Source: Pseudomonas sp. TH31 (lineage in GTDB: Bacteria > Pseudomonadota > Gammaproteobacteria > Pseudomonadales > Pseudomonadaceae). From it: a stretch of 64,000 bases of DNA. A program made the translations under genes and the position numbers. The stretch is taken from NCBI RefSeq assembly GCF_016650815.1, contig NZ_JAEKEZ010000014.1:124001-188000 (forward strand). Direction: 5' to 3'. Numbering within the stretch: position 1 is the stretch's first letter; each line of letters opens with the position of its first letter. Below are positions 36,544 through 46,602 of the stretch, one piece after another. The notes beneath the pieces are model-generated. The model ran no database searches. It saw only the letters and a program-made list of their open reading frames with translations, and had not been told where the DNA came from.

Positions 36544-36957
36544 TCACTTCACCAACGGCAGGTTGTCGCCTTTCCAGCTGGAAATCCCGCCGGAGAGCTT
36601 GGCGGCGGTGAAGCCCGCTTTCAAGAGTTCGCGAGCGTGAGTGCCGGCAGTCTGGCCTTGGGCATCAACCAGAATGATGGTCTTGGCCTTGTGCTTGTCC
36701 AGTTCGCCGATGCGAGCGGTGAGTTTGTCGTGAGGAATGTTCAACGCGCCAACAATGTGGCCGGCGGCGAAATCCTTGGTCGAACGAATGTCGATCACCA
36801 CGCCTGCGTCCTTGTTGACCAGCCCGGTCAGCTCGCCGGTGCTCAGGCTGCGGCCGCCGCCTTTCATCTCATGGGCGATCAGCAGAGCCAGCAGAACAAC
36901 GAAAATACCGGCCAGCAAATAGTGGGTGGTGGCAAATGCAATCAGGTGATCAAGCAT
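36544..36957 (-). CDS. yibN: YibN-like membrane-anchored rhodanese-fold protein without catalytic cysteine
   Basis: 137 aa with an N-terminal membrane helix (FATTHYLLAGIFVVLLALLI) and a rhodanese domain (TGLVNKDAGVVIDIRSTKDF, then HIVGALNIPHDKL). Where catalytic rhodaneses have a Cys-X4-R loop, this one reads ILVDAQGQTAG, so sulphur transfer by the usual mechanism is unlikely. E. coli YibN shows the same loss and the same gene neighbours (gpmI, grxC, secB); it has been linked with the YidC/Sec insertion machinery, which would fit the secB context. Divergent from gpmI. Confidence 0.88.
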   Translation of the reverse strand: MLDHLIAFATTHYLLAGIFVVLLALLIAHEMKGGGRSLSTGELTGLVNKDAGVVIDIRSTKDFAAGHIVGALNIPHDKLTARIGELDKHKAKTIILVDAQGQTAGTHARELLKAGFTAAKLSGGISSWKGDNLPLVK

Positions 36958-37110
36958 TTAAGGTGGTTCCAGGGCGTTAAAAGTGGGCCAGTATACACAG
37001 CCCCTATGGTGGGCCAAACCCCGTCCGGCGGTGACGTGGATTGAACTTGGCTTTAAACTGCCACTCCCTTTTCCATCGCCCTCTTTTTAACTCAGCCACG
37101 AGTGGAATCC

Positions 37111-38640
37111 ATGACTACCACGCCTAAACCTTTGGTCCTGATCATTCTCGACGGCTTCGGTCACAGTGAGAGCCACGAAGCCAACGCCGTGTACTCGGCC
37201 AGCAAGCCTGTCCTGGACCGCCTGACCGCGACCTTACCGAACGGTTTGATCTCGGGCAGCGGCATGGACGTCGGCTTGCCGGACGGCCAGATGGGCAACT
37301 CCGAGGTCGGCCACATGAACCTCGGTGCCGGCCGCGTGGTGTATCAGGACTTCACCCGCGTGACCAAATCGATCCGCGACGGCGAGTTCTTCGAGAACCC
37401 GACCATCTGCGCGGCAGTGGATAAAGCTGTGGCTGCCGGTAAAGCCGTGCACTTCATGGGCCTGCTGTCCGATGGCGGCGTGCACAGCCACCAGGATCAC
37501 CTGGTTGCCATGGCTGAACTGGCTTTCAAGCGCGGCGCCGAAAAAATCTACCTGCACGCCTTCCTCGACGGTCGCGACACACCGCCAAAAAGCGCCCAGT
37601 CGTCCATCGAATTGCTCGACGCAGCGTTCCAGGCCTTGGGTAAAGGCCGGATCGCCAGCATCATCGGGCGTTATTTCGCCATGGACCGCGACAACCGTTG
37701 GGACCGGGTAGCCCAGGCCTACAACCTGATTGTCGACGGCAATGGCGAATTCAACGCCGCCACCGCCCAGGAAGGCCTGCAAGCGGCTTACGAACGCGGC
37801 GAGAGCGACGAATTCGTCAAAGCCACTTCCATCGGCGAGCCGGTAAAAGTCGAAGACGGCGACGCCGTAGTGTTCATGAACTTCCGCGCCGACCGTGCCC
37901 GTGAACTGACCCGCGTGTTCGTCGAAGACGGTTTCAAGGAGTTCGAACGGGCTCGCCAGCCGAAACTGGCCGGTTTCGTCATGCTGACCCAATACGCCGC
38001 CAGTATTCCCGCGCCTTCGGCCTTCGCTGCCGGCAGCCTGGAAAACGTGCTGGGCGATTACCTGGCGAAAAACGGCAAGACCCAACTGCGCATCGCCGAA
38101 ACCGAGAAGTACGCCCACGTGACCTTCTTCTTCTCCGGCGGCCGTGAAGAACCGTTCCCGGGTGAAGAACGCATCCTGATCCCGTCGCCAAAAGTCGCCA
38201 CCTATGACTTGCAGCCAGAGATGAGCGCCCCGGAAGTCACCGATCGCATCGTCGACGCCATCGAAAACCAGCGCTTTGATGTGATTGTGGTCAACTACGC
38301 CAATGGCGACATGGTCGGCCACAGCGGCGTGTTTGATGCCGCAGTCAAAGCCGTTGAATGCCTGGACCTGTGCGTCGGCCGTATCGTCGACGCCCTGGAA
38401 AAGGTCGGCGGCGAAGCACTGATCACTGCCGACCACGGCAACGTCGAGAAAATGTCCGACGAAGAAACCCACCAGGCCCACACCGCCCACACCACCGAGC
38501 CGGTGCCGTTCATCTATGTCGGCAAGCGCGACTTCAAGGTTCGCCATGGCGGCGTGCTGGCGGACGTGGCCCCGACCATGCTGATGTTGATGGGCCTGGA
38601 AAAACCGAAAGAGATGACGGGCACCTCGATTCTGGTGTAA
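37111..38640 (+). CDS. gpmI: 2,3-bisphosphoglycerate-independent phosphoglycerate mutase
   Basis: 509-aa di-manganese enzyme interconverting 3- and 2-phosphoglycerate in the lower Entner-Doudoroff/glycolytic trunk. The catalytic phospho-Ser segment [20 protein letters not shown] begins near residue 61; metal ligands are in [22 protein letters not shown] and ADHGNVEKM. The ATG at 37111 is preferred over the GTG at 37102 because it is the conserved N-terminus. It heads the gpmI-envC-ctpA-yibQ order, though a repeat pair separates it from envC. Confidence 0.97.
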   Translation: MTTTPKPLVLIILDGFGHSESHEANAVYSASKPVLDRLTATLPNGLISGSGMDVGLPDGQMGNSEVGHMNLGAGRVVYQDFTRVTKSIRDGEFFENPTICAAVDKAVAAGKAVHFMGLLSDGGVHSHQDHLVAMAELAFKRGAEKIYLHAFLDGRDTPPKSAQSSIELLDAAFQALGKGRIASIIGRYFAMDRDNRWDRVAQAYNLIVDGNGEFNAATAQEGLQAAYERGESDEFVKATSIGEPVKVEDGDAVVFMNFRADRARELTRVFVEDGFKEFERARQPKLAGFVMLTQYAASIPAPSAFAAGSLENVLGDYLAKNGKTQLRIAETEKYAHVTFFFSGGREEPFPGEERILIPSPKVATYDLQPEMSAPEVTDRIVDAIENQRFDVIVVNYANGDMVGHSGVFDAAVKAVECLDLCVGRIVDALEKVGGEALITADHGNVEKMSDEETHQAHTAHTTEPVPFIYVGKRDFKVRHGGVLADVAPTMLMLMGLEKPKEMTGTSILV

Positions 38641-38665
38641 TCGTCGTCCAAACACCGAAATACCC

Positions 38666-38757
38666 TGTGGGAGCGGGCTTGCTCGCGAAGGCGGTATGTC
38701 AGTCGACATCAATGTTGAATGACCCGCCGCCTTCGCGAGCAAGCCCGCTCCCACATT
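38666..38757. repeat. Paired palindromic repeat, GTGGGAGCGGGCTTGCTCGCGAA family
   Basis: Two consensus arms about 45 nt apart between gpmI and envC. The internal segment (GTCAGTCGACAT...ATGTTGAATGAC) is also partly inverted and resembles that of the pair at 42327. Confidence 0.93.
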
Positions 38758-38866
38758 GGTTTCAGGTGTTTTTGAGGCCAGTTATCACACAGTCCCAAAT
38801 GGGCGTTTTTTTGCGGCGCTTGCCGGGCATACTAGGCCGTCCCTTTCCCTGGTATCACCCGCCTCT

Positions 38867-40162
38867 ATGCTTCGCGTCCTGATAGCCCTCGCACTGACTT
38901 GCCTGCTCCAACCGGCCTTTGCTGACGAGCGCGCACAAACCCAACAACAGTTGGACGCCACGCGTCAGGATATTGCCGAGCTGAAAAAGCTGCTGGGCAA
39001 GCTCCAGGAAGAAAAATCCGGTGTGCAAAAAGACCTCAAGGGCACCGAGACCGAGATGGGCAAGCTAGAGAAGCAGGTCGACGCGCTGCAAAAAGAGCTG
39101 AAGAAAAGCGAATCCGAGCTGCAGCGACTCGATGGTGAGAAAAAAAAACTCCAGAGCGCGCGCATTGAACAGCAACGACTGATCGCCATTCAGGCACGCG
39201 CGGCCTACCAGAACGGTCGTCAGGAATACCTCAAGCTGTTGCTCAACCAGCAAAACCCGGAAAAATTCGCTCGCACCCTCACTTATTACGACTACCTGAG
39301 CCAGGCCCGCCTGGAGCAGCTGAAGAACTTCAACGAAACCCTGCGCCAACTGGCCAACGTCGAAAAAGACATTTCCATGCAGCAGGCGCAGTTGCTGGTA
39401 CAGAAGAGCAGCCTCGACAGCCAGCGTGACGAACTCGACAAAGTCCGCCAGGAACGCCAGAAAGTCCTGGCCAAGCTCAATGACGACGTAAAGGCTCGCG
39501 ACCAGAAGCTCGCCACCCGCGAGCAGGATCAGGCAGACCTGTCTAAAGTCCTTAAAACCATCGAAGAAACGCTGGCCCGCCAGGCCCGTGAGGCAGAAGA
39601 AGCGCGACAAAAAGCGCTGATCGCCCAGCAGGAAGCCGAAAAAAAGCGTTTACGTGAGGCTCAGGCTCAGGCAGATGCCACCACCGATGCCCCACGTAAA
39701 CCTGCTAAATCGACACCCGGCGCGCTGGTTTCAAGCGCTGGCGAGACCTTTGGCGGCGCATTTGCTTCAGCCCGCGGCAAACTTCCATGGCCGGTTGATG
39801 GTCGACTGTTGGCACGCTTCGGCGAAAGCCGCGGCGATGATGCCCGGACCAAGTGGGACGGCGTGATGATCAGCGCCTCCGCTGGCAGCCAGGTGCATGC
39901 CGTGCACGGTGGTCGCGTGGTGTTCGCCGACTGGTTGCGCGGTGCCGGGCTGCTGGTGATTCTCGACCACGGCAACGGTTTTTTGAGTCTTTACGGTCAC
40001 AACCAGACGCTGCTCAAGTCTGCGGGTGACGTGGTTAAAGCCGGTGAGTCCATCTCCACTGTCGGTAACAGTGGCGGGCAGGACACACCAGCGCTGTATT
40101 TTGCAATTCGTCAGCAGGGTCACCCGAGTGATCCGGCGCAATGGTGCCACGCGCAAGGATAG
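38867..40162 (+). CDS. envC: EnvC-type murein hydrolase activator (degenerate LytM/M23 domain)
   Basis: 431 aa. A signal peptide (RVLIALALTCLLQPAFA) is followed by long coiled coils (about 25-260, repeated QLDATRQDIAELKKLL-like heptads), an Ala/Lys-rich linker and a C-terminal LytM domain (about 315-430). The zinc-binding residues are lost: the usual HxH is replaced in ALYFAIRQ, as in E. coli EnvC. It should therefore activate amidases (AmiA/B) at the septum rather than cut peptidoglycan itself. ctpA follows after 34 nt in the same direction. The start at 38867 is chosen for the signal sequence; the frame is open to 38756. Confidence 0.9.
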   Translation: MLRVLIALALTCLLQPAFADERAQTQQQLDATRQDIAELKKLLGKLQEEKSGVQKDLKGTETEMGKLEKQVDALQKELKKSESELQRLDGEKKKLQSARIEQQRLIAIQARAAYQNGRQEYLKLLLNQQNPEKFARTLTYYDYLSQARLEQLKNFNETLRQLANVEKDISMQQAQLLVQKSSLDSQRDELDKVRQERQKVLAKLNDDVKARDQKLATREQDQADLSKVLKTIEETLARQAREAEEARQKALIAQQEAEKKRLREAQAQADATTDAPRKPAKSTPGALVSSAGETFGGAFASARGKLPWPVDGRLLARFGESRGDDARTKWDGVMISASAGSQVHAVHGGRVVFADWLRGAGLLVILDHGNGFLSLYGHNQTLLKSAGDVVKAGESISTVGNSGGQDTPALYFAIRQQGHPSDPAQWCHAQG

Positions 40163-40196
40163 GCGTTGAGTCACCTACATTAGGAGTTCGTTCGAC

Positions 40197-41528
40197 ATGC
40201 TGCATTTGTCCCGCCTTACCTCGCTGGCCCTGACGATCGCCCTGGTGATCGGCGCGCCTCTGGCATTTGCTGCTCAGCCTGCCCCGGCGGCGGCGCCAGC
40301 GCCTGCCCCTGCGGGCACTGCTGCGACCACCAAGGCGCCATTGCCGCTGGAAGAGTTGCGCACCTTTGCCGAGGTCATGGACCGGATCAAAGCCGCCTAT
40401 GTCGAACCGGTAGACGACAAGACCCTGCTGGAAAATGCAATCAAGGGCATGCTCAGCAACCTCGATCCGCACTCCGCCTACCTGGGCCCGGAAGACTTCG
40501 CTGAACTGCAGGAAAGCACCAGCGGCGAATTCGGCGGCCTGGGCATCGAAGTCGGTGCCGAAGACGGTTTCATCAAAGTGGTTTCTCCAATCGATGACAC
40601 CCCGGCCTCCAAGGCGGGCATCCAGGCTGGCGACTTCATCGTCAAGATCAACGGCGCCCCGACCCGCGGCCAGAGCATGACCGAAGCCGTGGACAAGATG
40701 CGCGGCAAGCTCGGGCAGAAGATCACCCTGACCCTGGTTCGCGATGGCGGCACGCCGTTTGATGTGACCCTGGTCCGCGCCACCATTCAAGTGAAGAGCG
40801 TCAAGGCTCAGTTGCTGGAATCGGGCTACGCCTACATCCGCATCACCCAGTTCCAGGTCAAGACCGGCGAAGAGGTTTCCAAGGCCCTGGCCAAGTTGCG
40901 CAAGGACAACGGCAAGAAGCTCAACGGCATCGTCCTCGACCTGCGTAACAACCCGGGCGGCGTGCTGCAAGCGGCGGTGGAAGTGGTCGACCACTTCATC
41001 ACCAAAGGCCTGATCGTCTACACCAAGGGCCGTATCGCCAACTCCGAACTGCGCTTCTCTGCTACCGGCAAAGACGAAAGCGAAGCCGTGCCGATGGTCG
41101 TGCTGATCAACGGCGGCAGCGCCTCGGCGTCGGAAATCGTCGCCGGTGCCTTGCAGGATCACAAACGCGCCGTGCTGATGGGCACCACCAGTTTCGGCAA
41201 AGGCTCGGTACAAACCGTACTGCCGCTGAACAACGACCGCGCATTGAAGATCACCACCGCGCTGTACTTCACGCCGAACGGCCGCTCGATCCAGGCCCAG
41301 GGCATCGTGCCGGACATCGAAGTGCGCAAGGCCAAGATCACCAACGAGCAGGACGGCGATTACTTCAAGGAAGCCGATCTGCAAGGCCATCTGGGCAATG
41401 GTAACGGCGGCGCCGACAAACCGACCAGTTCCGGCAGCAAAGCCAAAGCCATGCCGCAGAATGACGACTACCAACTGGCCCAGGCCCTGAGCCTGCTCAA
41501 AGGGCTGAGCATTACCTCCGGCCGCTGA
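40197..41528 (+). CDS. ctpA: S41-family carboxyl-terminal processing protease CtpA
   Basis: 443-aa periplasmic protease with a signal peptide, a Pro/Ala-rich linker (to about 50), a PDZ domain (about 105-190, with GLGIEVGAEDG) and the S41 catalytic core. The nucleophile Ser is in GGSASASEIVAGAL and the general-base Lys in TSFGKGSVQTVLP. In P. aeruginosa, CtpA works with the LbcA adaptor on peptidoglycan hydrolases, consistent with the envC neighbour. yibQ starts 1 nt after its stop. Confidence 0.95.
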   Translation: MLHLSRLTSLALTIALVIGAPLAFAAQPAPAAAPAPAPAGTAATTKAPLPLEELRTFAEVMDRIKAAYVEPVDDKTLLENAIKGMLSNLDPHSAYLGPEDFAELQESTSGEFGGLGIEVGAEDGFIKVVSPIDDTPASKAGIQAGDFIVKINGAPTRGQSMTEAVDKMRGKLGQKITLTLVRDGGTPFDVTLVRATIQVKSVKAQLLESGYAYIRITQFQVKTGEEVSKALAKLRKDNGKKLNGIVLDLRNNPGGVLQAAVEVVDHFITKGLIVYTKGRIANSELRFSATGKDESEAVPMVVLINGGSASASEIVAGALQDHKRAVLMGTTSFGKGSVQTVLPLNNDRALKITTALYFTPNGRSIQAQGIVPDIEVRKAKITNEQDGDYFKEADLQGHLGNGNGGADKPTSSGSKAKAMPQNDDYQLAQALSLLKGLSITSGR

Positions 41529-41529
41529 T

Positions 41530-42306
41530 ATGCGCCTGCGGTTTATCCTCACGCTGTTGTGCTGTCTGGCGGGTGCTGCTCACGCAGATCCCGCCAAGTC
41601 ACCGCCTCACAAGGCTTACCTGACGCTGATCATCGATGACCTGGGGCAGAACCTGCCCCGGGATCGTCGTGTGCTCGCCCTGCCCGGCCCGGTGACCACG
41701 GCGATCATGCCCGACACACCGCACGCCGCCGAATTTGCCCGCGAAGCCCATCGTGCCGGCAAGATTGTCATCCTGCACATGCCCATGGACCCGGCCACCG
41801 GCCCATTCGCCTGGCATCCCGACCTGCCCATCGAAGAATTGGAAAAACGCCTCGACGCGGCGTTCAAGGCTGTGCCGTACACCGCCGGCATCAACAATCA
41901 CATGGGCAGCCGCATGACCGCTCAACCGGCCGCCATGGCGTGGTTGATGGCGGACTTGCAGCGTCGGCACAAGTTCTTCGTCGACAGCCGTACCAGCGCG
42001 CAGACGGTGGCGGCGGCCGAGGCGCAGAAGATTGGATTGGCCAGCGTTTCGCGGGATGTGTTTCTCGATGATGAACGGACCGAAGCGGCGATCTTCACTC
42101 AGTTGCAGACGGCGATAAACCTGGCGCACAAGCAGGGTTCGGCGGTGATGATCGGGCATCCGTATCCGCAGACGCTGGCAGTGCTGGAGCGGGAGTTGCC
42201 CAAGCTCAAAGCTCAGGGGATTGACTGGATAGACATCAAAATGATGATCAGCGTGCGCAGCAATCGGGCGACGGCTGCGCATGGAAAGGATGGCGTGTAC
42301 CGGTAA
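41530..42306 (+). CDS. yibQ: YibQ-like divergent polysaccharide deacetylase family protein
   Basis: 258 aa with a signal peptide (RFILTLLCCLAGAAHA) and the DUF610/YibQ fold: LTLIIDDLGQN, LHMPMDP and GINNHMGSRMTA correspond to the NodB-type motifs. The metal-site Asp and His residues seem present (IIDDLGQ; NNHMG), so hydrolytic activity is possible, though no substrate is known. It is nearly fused to ctpA (1-nt gap), completing the envC-ctpA-yibQ operon of periplasmic envelope proteins. Confidence 0.87.
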   Translation: MRLRFILTLLCCLAGAAHADPAKSPPHKAYLTLIIDDLGQNLPRDRRVLALPGPVTTAIMPDTPHAAEFAREAHRAGKIVILHMPMDPATGPFAWHPDLPIEELEKRLDAAFKAVPYTAGINNHMGSRMTAQPAAMAWLMADLQRRHKFFVDSRTSAQTVAAAEAQKIGLASVSRDVFLDDERTEAAIFTQLQTAINLAHKQGSAVMIGHPYPQTLAVLERELPKLKAQGIDWIDIKMMISVRSNRATAAHGKDGVYR

Positions 42307-42326
42307 TCCGCTACACCACAAAACCA

Positions 42327-42418
42327 CTGTGGGAGCGGGCTTGCTCGCGAAGAGGGAGTGTCAGTCGACATGAATGTTGGCTGACACACCGCATTCGCGA
42401 GCAAGCCCGCTCCCACAT
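42327..42418. repeat. Paired palindromic repeat, GTGGGAGCGGGCTTGCTCGCGAA family
   Basis: Consensus arms between the convergent yibQ and solute-binding genes, with an internal inverted GTCAGTCGACAT.../GGCTGACAC element. Confidence 0.93.
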
Positions 42419-42434
42419 TTTTGAATGAGTGGTG

Positions 42435-43190
42435 TCAGAGATACTTCGCCATGATCTCGTCCACCACGCCGTCCTTGCGCAGCTGATCCAGCGCCGCTTG
42501 CAGCTTGGCAACGGTTTCGTCCGGCACGTCCTTGTTCAACGCCAGGTACAACTCGGCGCTGTTGAACCGCAACACCGTCTTGAGCCCCGTCACGCCGTCC
42601 TGTCGAGCCAGATACCGCCCGGCCGGATCACCAGTGGCCCACAGATCAATCTGGCCATTGACCAGCTTCTTCGCATTGTCCTGATCCCGCAGCACCACAA
42701 TCGGCTTCAGCCCTTGCTTGGCCAGTGTCTCGGCAATCGCATCACCCTTGTAGGCACCAATCTTGTACTTGCGCGCCTGGTCCAGGTTCTCGAGGGTGAT
42801 TTTGCTGTCTGCCTTGGCCAGCATGATCCAGTCATCCGGACCGATGGGGCCGACCCATTTGAAGAGCTTCTCGCGGTCCGGCAGCCGCGCCATCACGAAC
42901 ACGCCGTAACCGGGTTTCTCGAGGGCGATCTTGTAGATTCGCTCCCAGGGGAAACGCAGGGTCAGGCTGTAGGTGACATTGGCGCGCTTGAACATCTCGC
43001 GGACGATGTCCACGGCGATGCCATTGATATTCTCGTCTTGAGCGAAGTTTTTGCCGTTCATCGCCATGTTGTACGGCGGGAAGTTTTCCGTCAGCAGCAC
43101 CAGGTCGGTGGCGGGGCTTTCTTCGGCGTGGGCTGCATTGATGAGCAATACAGAGACGCTGGCAAGGACAAGAAAAAGACGTTTGAGCAT
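42435..43190 (-). CDS. Periplasmic amino-acid-type solute-binding protein (SBP_bac_3)
   Basis: 251 aa with a signal peptide (KRLFLVLASVSVLLINAAHA) followed by the type 3 binding fold (LVLLTENFPPYNM; NGIAVDIVREMFKRANV; GVFVMARLPDREKLFKWVGP). It resembles the family-3 proteins that bind polar amino acids but has no transporter genes beside it, so it may be an orphan. Downstream of hisF with 79 nt between; the two could be co-transcribed. The ligand is unknown. Confidence 0.85.
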   Translation of the reverse strand: MLKRLFLVLASVSVLLINAAHAEESPATDLVLLTENFPPYNMAMNGKNFAQDENINGIAVDIVREMFKRANVTYSLTLRFPWERIYKIALEKPGYGVFVMARLPDREKLFKWVGPIGPDDWIMLAKADSKITLENLDQARKYKIGAYKGDAIAETLAKQGLKPIVVLRDQDNAKKLVNGQIDLWATGDPAGRYLARQDGVTGLKTVLRFNSAELYLALNKDVPDETVAKLQAALDQLRKDGVVDEIMAKYL

Positions 43191-43268
43191 GTCGGGCTAC
43201 CGGAATCCATGGCGTGCCCAAGAGTGCCCTGAGCCCGCCATGCTGTCCACTGGCCTGTATCGGTTTGT

Positions 43269-44039
43269 TTAGCGCATCACGATGCCGCGATGAGCCATAT
43301 AGGCCTTGGCTTCCTGCACGGTGTATTCGCCGAAGTGGAAAATACTCGCCGCCAGCACCGCACTGGCGTGACCTTCAAGGATGCCGTCGGCCAGATGTTG
43401 CAGGTTGCCGACGCCGCCGGAAGCGATCACCGGAATGCCCAGCGCATCGCTGATCGCACGGGTCACACCCAGGTCGAAGCCGTTTTTCATGCCGTCCTGG
43501 TCCATGCTGGTCAGCAGGATTTCACCAGCCCCCAGCCCTTCCATCTTCTTCGCCCACTCAACGGCGTCGAGGCCGGTCGGTTTGCGGCCGCCGTGAGTGA
43601 AGATTTCCCAGCGCGGGGTTTCGCCCGGCAGTGAAACCTTCTTCGCGTCGATGGCGACGACGATGCATTGCGAACCGAAATGCTGCGCCGCTTCGCCGAC
43701 AAATTCCGGGTTGAACACGGCGGCGGTGTTGATCGAAACCTTGTCCGCGCCGGCATTCAGCAGGTTGCGAATGTCCTGCACGGTGCGCACGCCACCGCCC
43801 ACGGTCAGCGGGATAAACACCTGGCTGGCCATGCGCTCGACGGTATGCAGCGTGGTGTCGCGGCCATCGACGCTGGCGGTGATGTCGAGAAAGGTAATCT
43901 CGTCGGCACCCTGCTCGTCGTAGCGACGGGCGATTTCCACCGGGTCACCGGCGTCGCGGATGTTCTCGAACTTCACACCTTTAACGACCCGGCCGTTGTC
44001 CACGTCCAGGCAAGGGATGATGCGTTTGGCCAGCGCCAT
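43269..44039 (-). CDS. hisF: Imidazole glycerol phosphate synthase, cyclase subunit
   Basis: 256-aa TIM barrel that, with HisH, makes imidazole glycerol phosphate and AICAR from PRFAR and ammonia. The conserved N-terminus ([20 protein letters not shown]), catalytic Asp near 11 and 130 (the latter in [13 protein letters not shown]), and phosphate-binding GGVGNLQHL are all present. It follows hisA by 9 nt in the hisB-hisH-DUF2164-hisA-hisF run. Confidence 0.97.
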   Translation of the reverse strand: MALAKRIIPCLDVDNGRVVKGVKFENIRDAGDPVEIARRYDEQGADEITFLDITASVDGRDTTLHTVERMASQVFIPLTVGGGVRTVQDIRNLLNAGADKVSINTAAVFNPEFVGEAAQHFGSQCIVVAIDAKKVSLPGETPRWEIFTHGGRKPTGLDAVEWAKKMEGLGAGEILLTSMDQDGMKNGFDLGVTRAISDALGIPVIASGGVGNLQHLADGILEGHASAVLAASIFHFGEYTVQEAKAYMAHRGIVMR

Positions 44040-44048
44040 GGTCAGTCC

Positions 44049-44786
44049 TCAGCCTTTGTACGAATCGCAGAAAGCTTGCGCTTCAGCGACGTCGAGGGTG
44101 CCTTCGTAGATCGCCCGGCCGGTGATCGCGCCGATGATGCCTGGCGCCTTGGCGTCGAGCAGCGACTTGATGTCACCGAGGTTGTGAATACCGCCGGATG
44201 CGATCACCGGAATACGCGTGGCAGCGGCCAGCGCAGCGGTGTACGAAACGTTGCAGCCCTGCATCATGCCGTCTTTGGCGATGTCGGTATAAACGATCGC
44301 GGACACACCATCGGCTTCGAACTGCTTGGCCAGGTCGATGACCTGAATGGTGCTGATCTCAGCCCAGCCGTCGGTGGCAACAAAACCGTCCTTGGCATCC
44401 AGGCCAACGATCACTTTGCCCGGAAACGCGCGGCAAGCTTCGGCCACGAAGGCCGGGTCTTTCACGGCTTTGGTGCCGATGATCACGTAGCTTACGCCCG
44501 CTTTCACGTAGTGCTCGATGGTTTCCAGGGAACGGATGCCGCCGCCGATCTGGATCGGCAGGTTCGGGTAGCGCCTGGCGATCGCGGTGACCACTTCGCC
44601 GTTGACCGGCTGGCCTTCGAAGGCGCCGTTCAGGTCGACCAGATGCAGGCGGCGGCAACCGCCCTCCACCCACTTGGCAGCCATGCTCACCGGGTCATCG
44701 GAGAACACCGTGGAATCTTCCATGCGGCCCTGGCGCAGACGAACACAGGCACCGTCCTTGAGATCGATAGCGGGAATAATCAGCAT
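44049..44786 (-). CDS. hisA: Phosphoribosylformimino-5-aminoimidazole carboxamide ribotide isomerase
   Basis: 245-aa TIM barrel that opens ProFAR to PRFAR. The start ([20 protein letters not shown]) is conserved with the catalytic Asp at about 8; the second catalytic Asp is in [14 protein letters not shown] (about 130). The ATG at 44786 is used rather than the in-frame codon at 44801. It lies between the DUF2164 gene and hisF. Confidence 0.97.
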   Translation of the reverse strand: MLIIPAIDLKDGACVRLRQGRMEDSTVFSDDPVSMAAKWVEGGCRRLHLVDLNGAFEGQPVNGEVVTAIARRYPNLPIQIGGGIRSLETIEHYVKAGVSYVIIGTKAVKDPAFVAEACRAFPGKVIVGLDAKDGFVATDGWAEISTIQVIDLAKQFEADGVSAIVYTDIAKDGMMQGCNVSYTAALAAATRIPVIASGGIHNLGDIKSLLDAKAPGIIGAITGRAIYEGTLDVAEAQAFCDSYKG

Positions 44787-44828
44787 CTGGCAAACCTTCA
44801 AATTCGATTGTTCAGCATCGCTCGGAAA

Positions 44829-45089
44829 TCAGTTTTTCTCGAGCGCCCACAAGTCGCTTTCGATGCTTTCGAACCTTTCTTTAAGGTGCGTCTGCACATC
44901 GAAAATCGCCCTGTTGTAATAGTGCGGCGCAATTTCGCGGGTAAACAGCTCAAGGATTTCCGCCGCTTCGAACGAACCCAGGTCCAGTTCGAAGCGATCT
45001 TCCATGAACCGCTTGATCTTGTGATTCGCCTCGTTCTCCTGCTCGGGAGTGAGGGTCAGGATCGGCGGCTTGGATTTCTTGGCGGCCAT
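44829..45089 (-). CDS. DUF2164 family protein within the his cluster
   Basis: 86-aa acidic protein with conserved EQENEANHKIKRFMEDRFEL and YYNRAIFDVQTHLKERF segments of DUF2164. No function is known. Its ATG abuts the hisH stop codon and it is followed by hisA after 42 nt, so it is expressed with histidine biosynthesis. Location within the his operon is conserved in several pseudomonads; a link to the HisH/HisF complex is only suggested by that position. Confidence 0.88.
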   Translation of the reverse strand: MAAKKSKPPILTLTPEQENEANHKIKRFMEDRFELDLGSFEAAEILELFTREIAPHYYNRAIFDVQTHLKERFESIESDLWALEKN

Positions 45090-45728
45090 TTACCAGCGAC
45101 CATCCCACGCGGCGAAGTTCTGCAGCAATTGCAGGCCATGGGTATGGCTCTTCTCCGGGTGGAACTGCACGGCAAAGCGCGAGCCATCGGCCAGCGCCGC
45201 AGCGAAATCGACACCATAGTGACCGCCACCCACCACTTGCCGCGCATTGCCGGCAGCGATGTAGTAGCTGTGCACGAAGTAGAAACGCGCCAGGTCCGGG
45301 ATGTTGTGCCACAGCGGGTGATCCACCGTCTGCTTCACTTCATTCCAGCCCATATGCGGGACTTTCAGGTGTTCGCCGTCTTCATGCAGGTCTTTGCCGA
45401 AGAACTTCACCGCGCCCGGGAACAGGCCGATGCAGTCGACGCCGTCGTTCTCTTCGCTGCTGTCGAGCAAGGCTTGCATGCCGACGCAGATGCCGAGGAA
45501 CGGACGGTCCTGGCTGACTTCACGCACCAGCGAGTCGAAGCCCAGGCGACGGATCTCCGCCATGCAGTCGCGAATCGCGCCGACGCCGGGGAATACCACC
45601 CGGTCGGCTTCGCGAATCACATCGGCATCGCTGGTGATCAAGACCTTGCCGGCACCGACGTGCTCGAGGGCCTTGGCCACCGAGTGCAGGTTGCCCATGC
45701 CGTAATCGATAACCGCGACCGTCTGCAT
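45090..45728 (-). CDS. hisH: Imidazole glycerol phosphate synthase, glutaminase subunit
   Basis: 212-aa class I glutamine amidotransferase supplying ammonia to HisF. The nucleophile Cys is in [15 protein letters not shown] (about 85) and the catalytic His-X-Glu in [12 protein letters not shown] (about 195). Its start overlaps the hisB stop by one base (45728), and the next gene (DUF2164) begins directly at its stop. Confidence 0.97.
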   Translation of the reverse strand: MQTVAVIDYGMGNLHSVAKALEHVGAGKVLITSDADVIREADRVVFPGVGAIRDCMAEIRRLGFDSLVREVSQDRPFLGICVGMQALLDSSEENDGVDCIGLFPGAVKFFGKDLHEDGEHLKVPHMGWNEVKQTVDHPLWHNIPDLARFYFVHSYYIAAGNARQVVGGGHYGVDFAAALADGSRFAVQFHPEKSHTHGLQLLQNFAAWDGRW

Positions 45729-46321
45729 TACAGAACGCCTTTGGTCGATGGCATCTGACCGGCCATGCGGTCATCGAGCTCTACGGCCATGCGCAGGGCG
45801 CGGCCGAAAGCCTTGAACACGGTTTCGATCTGGTGGTGAGTGTTGGTGCCACGCAGGTTGTCGATGTGCAGGCTGACCAAGGCGTGGTTGACGAAGCCCT
45901 GGAAGAATTCCTGGAACAGGTCAACGTCGAAGCCGCCAACGGTGGCGCGGGTATAGGGAACATGCATCTGCAGGCCTGGGCGGCCGGAGAAGTCGATCAC
46001 CACACGCGACAGCGCCTCATCGAGCGGCACGTAGGCGTGGCCGTAGCGACGGATGCCTTTCTTGTCGCCGATGGCTTTGGCAAAGGCCTGACCCAGGGTG
46101 ATACCGACGTCTTCCACGGTGTGGTGGTCGTCGATATGCAGGTCGCCCTTACTGACAATATCCAGGTCGATCAGCCCGTGACGGGCGATCTGGTCCAGCA
46201 TGTGCTCAAGAAAAGGTACGCCGATATCAAATCGGGCCTTTCCGGTGCCATCCAGGTTGATCGAGGCTTTGATCTGGGTTTCCAGAGTGTCGCGCTCGAC
46301 TGACGCCTTACGTTCGGCCAT
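45728..46321 (-). CDS. hisB: Imidazoleglycerol-phosphate dehydratase
   Basis: 197-aa monofunctional enzyme (no phosphatase domain) that dehydrates IGP to imidazole acetol phosphate. The manganese-binding repeats are visible: [28 protein letters not shown] and [19 protein letters not shown]. The start at 46321 ([16 protein letters not shown]) is used; a second ATG sits immediately before it. It heads the hisB-hisH-DUF2164-hisA-hisF run; upstream is a repeat pair rather than hisG/hisD/hisC. Confidence 0.97.
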   Translation of the reverse strand: MAERKASVERDTLETQIKASINLDGTGKARFDIGVPFLEHMLDQIARHGLIDLDIVSKGDLHIDDHHTVEDVGITLGQAFAKAIGDKKGIRRYGHAYVPLDEALSRVVIDFSGRPGLQMHVPYTRATVGGFDVDLFQEFFQGFVNHALVSLHIDNLRGTNTHHQIETVFKAFGRALRMAVELDDRMAGQMPSTKGVL

Positions 46322-46454
46322 CACCAGCTCCGCAAAATCATTGGGCGAAAAAGGCAGCCATTATAGGGGCGCGGGACCGAAACAGAAACACGAGACGTGA
46401 TATCGCTGACGGACAGACCCCCGTGCTGTCGGGGATAGACATGTCCGTACAACC

Positions 46455-46550
46455 AAAAGATCGCAGCCTTCGGCAGCTCCTACACCGACCGAGTACACAC
46501 AACCTCATGTGAACACCGACCGTAGGAGCTGCCGAAGGCTGCGATCTTTT
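46455..46550. repeat. Paired palindromic repeat, GATCGCAGCC...GGCAGCTCCTAC family
   Basis: Consensus arms about 43 nt apart in the 281-nt gap between hisB and the MFS gene; a CACCGACCG motif is repeated in the spacer. Confidence 0.93.
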
Positions 46551-46602
46551 CAGGCACAAGCCAGTGTGCCTGACACACCACATGCCAGGCACAAAGCGTC
46601 TT

